From positions 1 to 23,937 of the forward strand of contig CBDVAP010000032.1 in assembly GCA_965372015.1 (NCBI GenBank): a stretch of 23,937 nucleotides of DNA, read 5' to 3'. A model generated the notes under the pieces. The model searched no databases, was not told the DNA's origin, and saw only the letters and a program-made list of their open reading frames with translations. The position numbers and the translations under genes were made by a program. This stretch comes from JACZSB01 sp965372015 (GTDB lineage: Bacteria; Fidelibacterota; Marinisomatia; SCGC-AAA003-L08; TS1B11). Numbering within the stretch: position 1 is the stretch's first letter; every line of letters starts with the position of its first letter. Shown piece by piece: positions 6,325 through 13,456 of this stretch.

Positions 6325-8634
6325 CTAGCGCAGGAAGGTGGTGGAATATTTCAGCAGCAGGGTGCGCTCGCTGAAGAGGGGCAGGGCCGGCTGCCCCCGT
6401 TCACGGTCGGTATTGAGCAGGTCATTGTAGACCAGGTACAGGTCGGTGCCTTCCCGAGGGTTATAGCGCAGCCGCAGATTGACGCCCACCTCGTGGTCGG
6501 CGCTGTTGGATTGAACGAATGCACTGATCGACAACCGGGTGCTAAAGGCCACCTTGGCGCGCAAACCTAACAGGTGCACCGTAAAGGTCTGGTCGCGATC
6601 GGGGAACCAGCCGCTGCTAAAGTTGTAGCTCCCGCTTAGACTCAGATGGGGAGAGACTGTCCATTCAGGGTTGGCGCCCATAGCCAGCTGCCAGCCATCG
6701 TAAAATGGGCCGGTGGTGGCGAAGATGCCGGTTCGCAGCAGCCGGCCCATGGGGGTCTGGTAGTAGCCGCCGATATCGTAAAACCGGTATTGGCCGGGTG
6801 GCACATGAGTCGCTTCAGGGAGCTCCAGAATATCGGGGAGGTCTTCGTATAGCCCTTTGGCCCAGGCCTTGCCGAAAGCCCCAGCCTTGCTCGTGTAGTC
6901 CCAGGCTGGCCCGGCTTCCAGCGATTCCAGGGCCCTATCGCTGTTGCGATAGAAGGTGGAGAACTCCAGCAACAGGGTATGGCGGTAGGTGGGAGAATCT
7001 TTGCCGGGCATCCAGGAATAGGAAATGTTGTTCCCCAGGCGGAAATAGTCGTGACGGGTTTCAAACCCCATGCGGGGCAGGTAATCGGGACCACTGCGGC
7101 TAAAGCCGAAGTTATAGCCAAACCCGGCGTTACCCCGGTTATCCCAATCCAGGCGGATACGGCCGGCATCCAGCGTAGAGACGGTGCTTTGGTAGTCGCT
7201 ATCGATGGTCTGGGCCCAGTTGAAGATCAGGTAATCGTCACCCACGACCCGCACAGTACCGTCCAGGCCCAGACCGTAGTTGTAACCGCCGTTCCTATCG
7301 ATGCGGCTGGTAAGCATGCCCCCTAGATAGGAGTTTTCATTAAATACTTGTCGCCGGAGCCTTAATACGCCGAAATTTTCAGAAGGTACCCTAACGGTAT
7401 CACCTTCGCCGGGGTGGAAAGTGGCCTGGGCGGTCTGCATATCCAGGGCACCCAGATCCCAATTGCCGATGCGGCCCACCAGCCGGATGCCACCGATAAT
7501 GGGCACGGACCGGAAGTCATCATCGCCAATATCGTAGAGGCCGATGTTGCGGCTGTAGAACAGGCGATTGGGTCCACCGGTGCGAAAATCGAAGACGCTG
7601 GACCGCTCCTGGAAGAACAGCCGTTTTTCCGGGAAAAACAGGGAGAAACGGGTCAGGTTGATCTGCACTTCGTCGGTCTCCACCTGGGCGAAATCGGTAT
7701 TCAGCGTCAGGTCCAGGGTCAGGTTGCTAGTGAGGCCGTATTTGACATCCAGGCCCCCGCTTTGCTTGTTTTGGTTATTCAATTGATAGTCGGAGCCGCT
7801 ATTATTGAGTACCTGCTCCCGCCCCAGGCCGCCCAGAACATAGGGGGTGACGTACACCGGACTGCGGCTGAAAATCCCCTCAAGGACGATGTCTTGGGAA
7901 ATAGAAGGCTTGAGGAAACCCCAGTTCCACTTTGGATCGATGGGCGGATAGCTGATGGTTTCGTTCTTGCGGGCTATATAGCGCCAGGTAAGTAATCCCA
8001 TCACCACCTGGCCGTCGTTGTCCTGAAAGCGGAGGCTGGAAAAGGGAATGCGCATCTCAGCAAACCAGCCCTCCTCCGTGCGGACCACCGCCACATCCCA
8101 GAAAGTATTCCAACTGCTGTTGATAGGGAACCCTTCGTCGGATTCGGCATCATTGTAAATAGCCCAATCCACCCGCATACCTGCCGGATTGGTAACGAAC
8201 CCCAGGGCGTTCTCGTTGTCGTTGAAGGTGTCCAGGATGACACCGAAACCGTCTTCGGCAGGGGTCATGCCATCCCGTTCCAGGGCGTTCCCGTGAATGC
8301 CGGAGGGGTCGGAATCGTAGAAGCGGCCGGCGGCGTAAATGAAATCGTCATCGTAGGCGATCCGAATTTCAGTTCTTTCGGTGGGAGTGTCGAGGTAAGT
8401 GGGTGATGACATTACCAGTGGCAGTGGCGTAATATCCTCCCAGGCGGCCTCGTCGCTGAGGCCATCCAGCGTTACGGCGCCGGTGAGTCGTGGCAGGGGG
8501 ACCGCGGCGGTTCCCTGGGCGGATAGCGGGACTGCCGTCCAGAGGAAAGCCAATATTACGACCGATAGCCAACGGTGCTTGCCACGATCCTTACCGATAG
8601 GGGAGCGGAAATAATTTTGAATAGTTGGGAACAT
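6325..8634 (-). CDS. DUF5916 protein: CBM9-like domain fused to an outer-membrane beta-barrel
   Basis: 769 residues, a normal length for DUF5916 proteins. The signal peptide spans about residues 1-40, with cleavage after 'PLSAQ'. Residues about 48-235 form the CBM9-like sandwich ('VTLDGLSDEAAWEDI', 'IRIAYDDDFIYAAGRFYD', 'GFGVILDTFNDNENALGF', 'WFAEMRIPFSSLRF'). From about residue 245 the protein becomes alternating beta-strands of an outer-membrane barrel, with the family block 'DFAQVETDEVQINLTRFSLFFPEKRLFFQE'. The role of DUF5916 is unknown; sugar binding or transport is often suggested. It starts only 46 nt after the HD-GYP stop codon, so the two may share a transcript, though no clear Shine-Dalgarno is visible. 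It shares its N-terminal fold with the lipoprotein at 1450-2247. Confidence 0.9.
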   Translation of the reverse strand: MFPTIQNYFRSPIGKDRGKHRWLSVVILAFLWTAVPLSAQGTAAVPLPRLTGAVTLDGLSDEAAWEDITPLPLVMSSPTYLDTPTERTEIRIAYDDDFIYAAGRFYDSDPSGIHGNALERDGMTPAEDGFGVILDTFNDNENALGFVTNPAGMRVDWAIYNDAESDEGFPINSSWNTFWDVAVVRTEEGWFAEMRIPFSSLRFQDNDGQVVMGLLTWRYIARKNETISYPPIDPKWNWGFLKPSISQDIVLEGIFSRSPVYVTPYVLGGLGREQVLNNSGSDYQLNNQNKQSGGLDVKYGLTSNLTLDLTLNTDFAQVETDEVQINLTRFSLFFPEKRLFFQERSSVFDFRTGGPNRLFYSRNIGLYDIGDDDFRSVPIIGGIRLVGRIGNWDLGALDMQTAQATFHPGEGDTVRVPSENFGVLRLRRQVFNENSYLGGMLTSRIDRNGGYNYGLGLDGTVRVVGDDYLIFNWAQTIDSDYQSTVSTLDAGRIRLDWDNRGNAGFGYNFGFSRSGPDYLPRMGFETRHDYFRLGNNISYSWMPGKDSPTYRHTLLLEFSTFYRNSDRALESLEAGPAWDYTSKAGAFGKAWAKGLYEDLPDILELPEATHVPPGQYRFYDIGGYYQTPMGRLLRTGIFATTGPFYDGWQLAMGANPEWTVSPHLSLSGSYNFSSGWFPDRDQTFTVHLLGLRAKVAFSTRLSISAFVQSNSADHEVGVNLRLRYNPREGTDLYLVYNDLLNTDRERGQPALPLFSERTLLLKYSTTFLR

Positions 8635-8680
8635 TTGGTTGCGTAAAACGCTGATATTACTGGTGGATGCAGCCTGGTCG

Positions 8681-9697
8681 TTAAGCGAACAGAGTCACAA
8701 AGCTGGCGAACAGCTCGCGGTTGAAGTGGTGCAGCATTTCATTCCTCATGACTTCCAGGGCCTCGAAGGGCGGCAGCTTTTTCTTGTAGGCCCGGGTGGA
8801 GGTAAGGGCGTCGTAAACATCGGCAATGCTGCAGATGCGTCCATATAGATGGATTTCATCTTTGCTAAGGCGCAGGGGGTAGCCTGAACCGTCTTCCCTT
8901 TCGTGGTGCTGCATGACAATCACACCGCATTCCCTGGTGAGCTGGTTGGCATCTGCCAGGAGTTTGTTGCCTCTCGACGGGTGGTCACGCATCAACTGCC
9001 ATTCGTCAGGGGTTAGACGGTCGGGTTTGTTGATCAGTTGGGCCGGGACGTCGCACTTGCCCAGGTCATGGAGGAAGAAACCGGCGCCCAATTCCTGCAT
9101 GTCGTGCTCATGGGTGCCCTTGAAGACTGCCTTGGCCAGCAACACCGAGAACAGGCCCACATTGACCGAGTGGGTGTAGGTGTAATAGTCGTGGGAAGTG
9201 ATCTGACTGAGGGCATCGGCGGTATCGTCATCGGCCAGGATGTGGTCCACCGTGGTGTAGATCATTTTCTTGCCACTGAGGATGTTCTCCGCACTGGGCT
9301 CCTCCAGGATGGTATCCATCATCCGGATGGAATGGGTGTACACCGCCTCGGCTTTTTTCCGAGGTGGCAATTTCTGATCCTCGATCGCCGCCCGCAGTTC
9401 ATCGGAGATTTGCTCCAGGGGCTTGAAATCGACCGGCACTTCAGCCGGCTTGCTAAGGTGAGCGGCATATTCGCGTTCATAGGCGGCTTGCTTCCCCTCC
9501 AGCTCCTGCACCACAGCCGGGTCGCTGCGGTCCAGGTCCACCATCACCGAGCGGAACCCGGATTTGATAACCCTGGCGATCTGCTTGGGGGACTGGAGTT
9601 TGAAAGCGGGCCGCAGGAAAGAATGCTTCAACCAGGAACCACCCAGGTTGATGAACATGCCGACTTTAAGGTCCTTGGTGTCTACTTTCTTATTCAT
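8681..9697 (-). CDS. HD-GYP cyclic-di-GMP phosphodiesterase with N-terminal DUF3391
   Basis: 338 residues from the ATG at 9697. A longer reading to a TTG at 9715 would add 6 residues and is less likely. Residues about 1-100 match DUF3391, the domain that commonly precedes HD-GYP in this protein type ('LKVGMFINLGGSWLKHSFL'). Residues about 150-330 are HD-GYP: the metal pair His210-Asp211 in 'HDLGK', then 'HHEREDGSGYP' at 264-274 and 'ICSIADVYDALTSTRAYK'. The full HD and GYP motifs predict active hydrolysis of c-di-GMP to pGpG or GMP in the cytosol, which lowers the signal for biofilm and surface life. No partner GGDEF protein is in the window. The HEAT-repeat gene lies 200 nt upstream, and the DUF5916 gene begins 46 nt downstream. 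Confidence 0.93.
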   Translation of the reverse strand: MNKKVDTKDLKVGMFINLGGSWLKHSFLRPAFKLQSPKQIARVIKSGFRSVMVDLDRSDPAVVQELEGKQAAYEREYAAHLSKPAEVPVDFKPLEQISDELRAAIEDQKLPPRKKAEAVYTHSIRMMDTILEEPSAENILSGKKMIYTTVDHILADDDTADALSQITSHDYYTYTHSVNVGLFSVLLAKAVFKGTHEHDMQELGAGFFLHDLGKCDVPAQLINKPDRLTPDEWQLMRDHPSRGNKLLADANQLTRECGVIVMQHHEREDGSGYPLRLSKDEIHLYGRICSIADVYDALTSTRAYKKKLPPFEALEVMRNEMLHHFNRELFASFVTLFA

Positions 9698-9897
9698 TAT
9701 CCCAATAGTGGTCAATTCTGCCGGGCAGCCGGCAATAACTATACCGGGCCTGTCCAGGGTTCAGCAGGTAGCGAAAATGCCGGCCCAATTTAAGGTAGAG
9801 CGGCACCCAAAGGGATGGTTCCGGCGCTAGTGGGCCGCTTTTAACAGGGTGGAAAGGGTTTCGGCCGGCCCGAGCGGAAACACTGGTGGTCCCCGCT

Positions 9898-10683
9898 CTA
9901 ATCGGCCAGCCCTTCCAAGGCCTCCTGGGCCTCCTTGCGCACAATAAAGGCCCGGTCCCAGCGGTTGCGGTGGTCCAGCCCGGCCACTCGCTGGCACACC
10001 AGCTCGAACTGTTGACCCTGCTCTGAACTGAGTAACCCTCCAGCCTCCATTTTACTGAGGGTGCGAATGGTCTTGGCCCGAATAGTGGCATGCGGGTCGG
10101 AGAGGCAGTGGAACAGTTTTTCCCAGATGGCATCCCGCCTATCGGTGGCGATATGCTTATCGTCGATCAGCTCCATGGTTTTACCCAAGGCCCTGATGGC
10201 CGAGTCGCGCACTTCCAGGTGGTGGGAATCCACGGCCTGAATCACGTCGGGCAGCACCGCCAGGATGGCCCGGTCCTTGATTTTCCCCAGGGCGTAGAGC
10301 GCATATGATTGTTTATAAGGATCGTCCGAATGCCGGTAGAGTTCGATCAAGTGCGGGATGGCCGCCACGCCGATCCCGCCCAGCACTTTGGCAAACGACA
10401 GATTGGCCTTCATGTCCGAATTATCGAAGGCGTCCATGATATACGGTATAATATCGGCCCCGGCTTCAACCAATAGCTCGACAGCCAGGTCCACGGCGGG
10501 TTGCAGATCGGGCCGCTCGTAGTGGTCGATGAAGAATAGGCTGCCCACCGTATCGACTACCTGTAGCAGGTCATCGCGCCCGAACTCACCGATCCCCGCT
10601 CTAATCCCATCCAGGCCGGCCATGATCGTTTCCAGGTCATGCCCGGCGATTTTTTGCAGGTCCTTTTGCAGCTTGCCGTCCAT
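9898..10683 (-). CDS. HEAT-repeat protein
   Basis: 261 residues, with no signal peptide or membrane segment. From about residue 60 to 235 the sequence is a series of paired helices of HEAT/PBS-lyase type: 'ADIIPYIMDAFDNSDMKANL', 'AAIPHLIELYRHSDDPYKQS', 'VLPDVIQAVDSHHLEVRDSA' and 'LFHCLSDPHATIRAKTI', each with the usual 'D..VR..A..ALG' pattern. Such proteins form curved scaffolds that hold other proteins, and no enzyme motif is seen. The ATG is preceded by GAGG at close range. It is divergent from the geranylgeranyl-reductase-type gene (219 nt between) and lies 200 nt upstream of the HD-GYP gene on the same strand, so an adaptor role in c-di-GMP signalling is conceivable. That link is inference only. 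Confidence 0.85.
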   Translation of the reverse strand: MDGKLQKDLQKIAGHDLETIMAGLDGIRAGIGEFGRDDLLQVVDTVGSLFFIDHYERPDLQPAVDLAVELLVEAGADIIPYIMDAFDNSDMKANLSFAKVLGGIGVAAIPHLIELYRHSDDPYKQSYALYALGKIKDRAILAVLPDVIQAVDSHHLEVRDSAIRALGKTMELIDDKHIATDRRDAIWEKLFHCLSDPHATIRAKTIRTLSKMEAGGLLSSEQGQQFELVCQRVAGLDHRNRWDRAFIVRKEAQEALEGLAD

Positions 10684-10902
10684 CTCATCCTCAGTGGGTT
10701 AAATAGCGCAATTTTGCCGGCCGGTCATCGGGAGCCGGGTACTGAAAATACGCATCTATGGGGGCGGGCGCAAGTAGTGCTGGCCCCACGCCGGTTGGCC
10801 CATATCCGTCTCACCGGGGTTTCATTTGCCGCCGGGCACCGATAAATTTACCGGTCGCTGGGGTGGATCGGGGACGAAAATAGCCACCCGGGTGCTTACA
10901 TT

Positions 10903-12135
10903 ATGACCGAGACCGATCACTATTACGATCTGATTATTGTGGGGGCCGGACCGGCCGGAGCGGCGGCGGCGCTGTATGCGGCCCGTGAGGGACTCAGCAC
11001 ACTGCTGTTGGATAAGGAATCATTCCCACGGGAAAAAGTCTGTGGTGACGCGTTGTCGGGCAAATCGGTGGACGTGCTGAGGGAGCTGGACCTGCTGGAC
11101 CAGGTGCGTCAGCTTCCGGGCGCGGCCATCAGCCGGATCATATTTTCCAGCCCTGACCGGACCGAGCTGGTCATCCAGTTGGGGAACAGCGAGCTGGAAA
11201 ACGTCCCGGAGGGCTTCGTCATCCGCCGGCGCATATTCGACCGGTTCATGTTCGACCAGGCCCGGCAGGCGGCCACCAAAACCGTGGAGGGCTTCACCGT
11301 TACCGACCTGTTGCAGAAGGACGGCCGGGTGTGCGGCGTGCGTGGTCGTAGCGGCGATGGGGGCGAGGAACAGTTTCGCGGAGGGGTGGTGTTGGGGGCC
11401 GACGGCTATAAGTCGATTGTGGCCCGCAAGACCGGCAACTACCGGCACCAGCCCAGGCATTGTATTGCCGCCCTGCGCCAGTATTACCAGGGTGTGGCCG
11501 GCCTGACGGACCAGATCGAACTTCATTTCGTCGATGAGATCATCCCCGGCTATTTCTGGATTTTCCCCCTGGAAAACGGCTCGGCCAACATCGGCCTGGG
11601 GATGCCGCACTCGGCCATCAAAAAGCAGGGCCGAAACTTAAGGCAGGACTTGCAGGCCCTGATCGAAGGGCCCCAGTTTCGGGAGCGATTTGCCCACGCC
11701 GAACCCCAGGAACCAGCCGTCGGATGGAACCTGCCAGTGGGCAGCACCCACCGCCGCGCTCACGGCCACGGCTACCTGCTGCTGGGGGACGCCGCCGGTC
11801 TGATCGACCCCTTCACCGGCGAGGGGATCGGCAATGCCCTCTACTCGGCCCGCTACGCCGTGGCGACGGCGGCTCAAGCCCTGGGGGACGGCGACGTAAG
11901 CGCTCGAGCCCTGGAACGCTACGACCAGCAGCTGTGGGGCGCTATCGGCCCGGAGCTGAGCATCAGCACCAAGCTGCAGAAGATCGGCCAGTGGCGGCCA
12001 CTACTGAATTTTGTCATCCGCAAGGCAGCCCATAATCCGGCGGTACGCAACGCCATCGCCGGGATGATCGCCAACGAAATCCCCAAGGCCAAACTGACCA
12101 ATCCCCTGTTCTACCTGCGGCTGCTGCTAAGCTGA
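10903..12135 (+). CDS. Geranylgeranyl-reductase-family FAD-dependent oxidoreductase
   Basis: 410 residues, the usual size for this family. The FAD-binding Rossmann motif GAGPAG is at residues 14-19 after 'DLIIVG'. The family signature 'EKVCGDALS' spans 44-52. The central flavoprotein motif 'LGADGYKSIVARKTG' lies near 164-178. 'GYFWIFPLENGSANIGLG' (216-233) and the second FAD motif 'GDAAGLIDPFTGEGIGNA' (295-312) are typical. Family members saturate isoprenoid chains (chlorophyll side chain, archaeal lipids, menaquinone tails). In a non-phototrophic bacterium a menaquinone or lipid-chain role is likely, but related flavoproteins have other substrates. No clear Shine-Dalgarno precedes the ATG, but the N-terminus fits the family. 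The gene stands alone on its strand, followed by the tandem-repeat mosaic. Confidence 0.87.
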   Translation: MTETDHYYDLIIVGAGPAGAAAALYAAREGLSTLLLDKESFPREKVCGDALSGKSVDVLRELDLLDQVRQLPGAAISRIIFSSPDRTELVIQLGNSELENVPEGFVIRRRIFDRFMFDQARQAATKTVEGFTVTDLLQKDGRVCGVRGRSGDGGEEQFRGGVVLGADGYKSIVARKTGNYRHQPRHCIAALRQYYQGVAGLTDQIELHFVDEIIPGYFWIFPLENGSANIGLGMPHSAIKKQGRNLRQDLQALIEGPQFRERFAHAEPQEPAVGWNLPVGSTHRRAHGHGYLLLGDAAGLIDPFTGEGIGNALYSARYAVATAAQALGDGDVSARALERYDQQLWGAIGPELSISTKLQKIGQWRPLLNFVIRKAAHNPAVRNAIAGMIANEIPKAKLTNPLFYLRLLLS

Positions 12136-12171
12136 AACGGGTGCACTGGAGCGGGGAGGGATTAAGAGTAA

Positions 12172-12198
12172 CCGCCAAGTACGCCAAGTACGCCAAGG
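12172..12198 (+). repeat. Tandem repeat, 3 x 9 nt
   Basis: Three adjacent 9-nt units, CCGCCAAGT, ACGCCAAGT and ACGCCAAGG, run without gaps. They begin 36 nt after the flavoprotein stop codon. Confidence 0.85.
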
Positions 12199-12203
12199 AA
12201 GAG

Positions 12204-12231
12204 GAAACTCGGAACTCGTAACTCGAATCTT
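12204..12231 (+). repeat. Heptanucleotide tandem repeat A
   Basis: Four 7-nt units in register: GAAACTC, GGAACTC, GTAACTC and GAATCTT. The consensus is GNAACTC with a decayed last unit. Confidence 0.75.
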
Positions 12232-12234
12232 CTC

Positions 12235-12262
12235 TTCAATCATCAATCGAGAATCTACAATT
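12235..12262 (+). repeat. Heptanucleotide tandem repeat B
   Basis: Four 7-nt units in register: TTCAATC, ATCAATC, GAGAATC and TACAATT. The consensus NNCAATC differs from block A, but the 7-nt period is the same. Confidence 0.7.
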
Positions 12263-12295
12263 CCCCCTGTTGTTCGCCTGGTGCGTGAAGAAGAG

Positions 12296-12323
12296 CATTC
12301 AGCCTTCAGCCATTAGCATTCAA
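12296..12323 (+). repeat. Heptanucleotide tandem repeat C
   Basis: Four 7-nt units in register: CATTCAG, CCTTCAG, CCATTAG and CATTCAA. This is a third sequence with the same period within 130 nt. Confidence 0.75.
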
Positions 12324-12328
12324 CAAGA

Positions 12329-12356
12329 GAGATTCCTCACTACATTCGGAATGACA
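12329..12356. repeat. Structured dispersed repeat, second copy
   Basis: This copy reads GAGATTCCTCAC, then a short loop, then TTCGGAATGACA. Arms ATTCC (12332-12336) and GGAAT (12348-12352) pair. The conserved ends match the copy at 6074-6124, whose arms are ATCGC/GCGAT, while the inner hairpin is absent here. Confidence 0.55.
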
Positions 12357-12425
12357 AGGTGGTGTGTGCTGTCGTTCGCCGACTGCGCCCCGCCGTCGGG
12401 ACAAGCGGGCAAGGCCGTACCAGCC

Positions 12426-13193
12426 CTATGGCCGGACGCGGTCGCTGATCATCTGCTGCAGTTTCGGCCGCACCCTGGTGACCCAGCCACTACCCAGGCT
12501 ATGGACTTCCGTTAACACCTCAATGGAGACAGCCTTGTAGGCCTGGTTGTGTATGGTGTATTCATCCAGGATCATTCGCAGGCTGTTGAACAGCAGGTCG
12601 ATGCCGGCGAAATAGTACCGGCTGTGAACACTTGACCGGATTACCGTGGAAACGGAATCAAATCCGGTGGCCGTTACCTTACCCATGACGATCTTTTTCC
12701 GCACGATATGGTTACTGAAAGCGGTCAGTTCCAGGCGTATTTTTTTCAGGCCCGGATTATTTTTCTCCAGTAGTTGCAGCGCCTGCTCATTGAGTTGCGC
12801 CGCAGCTGTCTGTTGTTCTTCATCAGGCAATTCCGAGTTATAGAGCAGATTCGAGAGCTTTTCTTTTCTGCGTCCGGAGGCGTTGCCATAGTGCATCAAA
12901 CTGCCGATCTCGTAGAGAACTCCAATCAGCCCATAGAGGTCGGCACACAGATTGGCGCTGAGTAGCCTCAAGGCCGCCACCGAGGTGGTAACGGCCGACT
13001 CAAGCAGATAAAGGTACGCCCTGATCTGGACCTGTTCCGGCTGCGGCAGGGCCGCCAGGCGCTCCTGTTCCAGGCCCATGCGGGACATCAGTTTATAGAT
13101 TTTATCGAAATATTCGATTACGAAATCGAATTGCTCGATGAATTTCTTTTCATTGAGAGCACACAGAGATAGTGCCGTTCCGATAGCACTCAT
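12426..13193 (-). CDS. Unrecognised, mostly helical soluble protein
   Basis: 255 residues. I do not recognise the family. It has no signal peptide, membrane segment or enzyme motif. The sequence is rich in Leu, Glu, Lys and Gln and should be nearly all alpha-helical. Residues about 100-150 are charged and may form a coiled coil ('GRRKEKLSNLLYNSELPDEE', 'AAAQLNEQALQLLEKNNPG'), while the segment near 57-98 is Ala/Leu-rich and could be a core helix. The ATG at 13193 has AAGGG 7 nt upstream, which supports this start. It lies downstream of the ferredoxin-like gene on the same strand, 263 nt away, and converges with the flavoprotein across a repeat mosaic. Its codon use looks somewhat less GC-biased than its neighbours', which could reflect acquisition. 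Function unknown. Confidence 0.75.
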   Translation of the reverse strand: MSAIGTALSLCALNEKKFIEQFDFVIEYFDKIYKLMSRMGLEQERLAALPQPEQVQIRAYLYLLESAVTTSVAALRLLSANLCADLYGLIGVLYEIGSLMHYGNASGRRKEKLSNLLYNSELPDEEQQTAAAQLNEQALQLLEKNNPGLKKIRLELTAFSNHIVRKKIVMGKVTATGFDSVSTVIRSSVHSRYYFAGIDLLFNSLRMILDEYTIHNQAYKAVSIEVLTEVHSLGSGWVTRVRPKLQQMISDRVRP

Positions 13194-13200
13194 GGCATTG

Positions 13201-13216
13201 CCCTTGCGTTTAAGGG
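13201..13216 (-). promoter_or_regulatory. Ribosome site within a small hairpin
   Basis: On the minus strand, AAGGG (13201-13205) lies 7 nt before the ATG at 13193. It can pair with CCCTT (13212-13216) across a 6-nt loop. It decides the start of the unknown 255-residue gene. The 5-bp stem is too weak to claim translational control. Confidence 0.35.
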
Positions 13217-13236
13217 TTTATACTGATTTCAGCCTA

Positions 13237-13255
13237 GACCCTCCTGAATAGGGTC
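13237..13255. other. 6-bp inverted repeat in the intergenic region
   Basis: GACCCT (13237-13242) pairs with AGGGTC (13250-13255) around CCTGAAT. On the plus strand GTTTTCTT follows, giving a terminator-like shape, but no plus-strand gene ends nearby. On the minus strand it lies in the leader of the 255-residue gene. Confidence 0.3.
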
Positions 13256-13456
13256 GTTTTCTTCGGCAGCTCGTTGAGGTTGTAATCTAACCGCCAAAGA
13301 CGACGATAGGAAGATTAATCGGCAGGCTGACTATCTAGAGAGGGCAAGTCCACCTACCCCTCCATCAGCGGGGCATGGGTCCGGTAAGTCAACCAGCATG
13401 GAACTCAGCGCCGCCGGGCAGGTGGCCCACAGGCAGACCCGCCCCAGCCGGTGGGC

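Larger units (their letters stand above)
12136..12425. other. 290-nt intergenic region made of short tandem and dispersed repeats
   Basis: No credible gene lies here. From left to right it holds a 9-nt tandem repeat, three different 7-nt tandem repeat blocks, a structured dispersed repeat and a GC-rich tail. It separates the convergent stops of the flavoprotein (plus) and the 255-residue unknown protein (minus). No ordinary terminator (stem plus T-run) is visible for either gene. Confidence 0.6.

Noticed and set aside
12172..12323. CRISPR array
   Set aside because: Units are only 7-9 nt with no spacers and no cas genes.
12270..12515. 81-codon open frame in the repeat mosaic
   Set aside because: Its sequence is made of tandem-repeat units and the end of the opposite gene; it is not protein-like.
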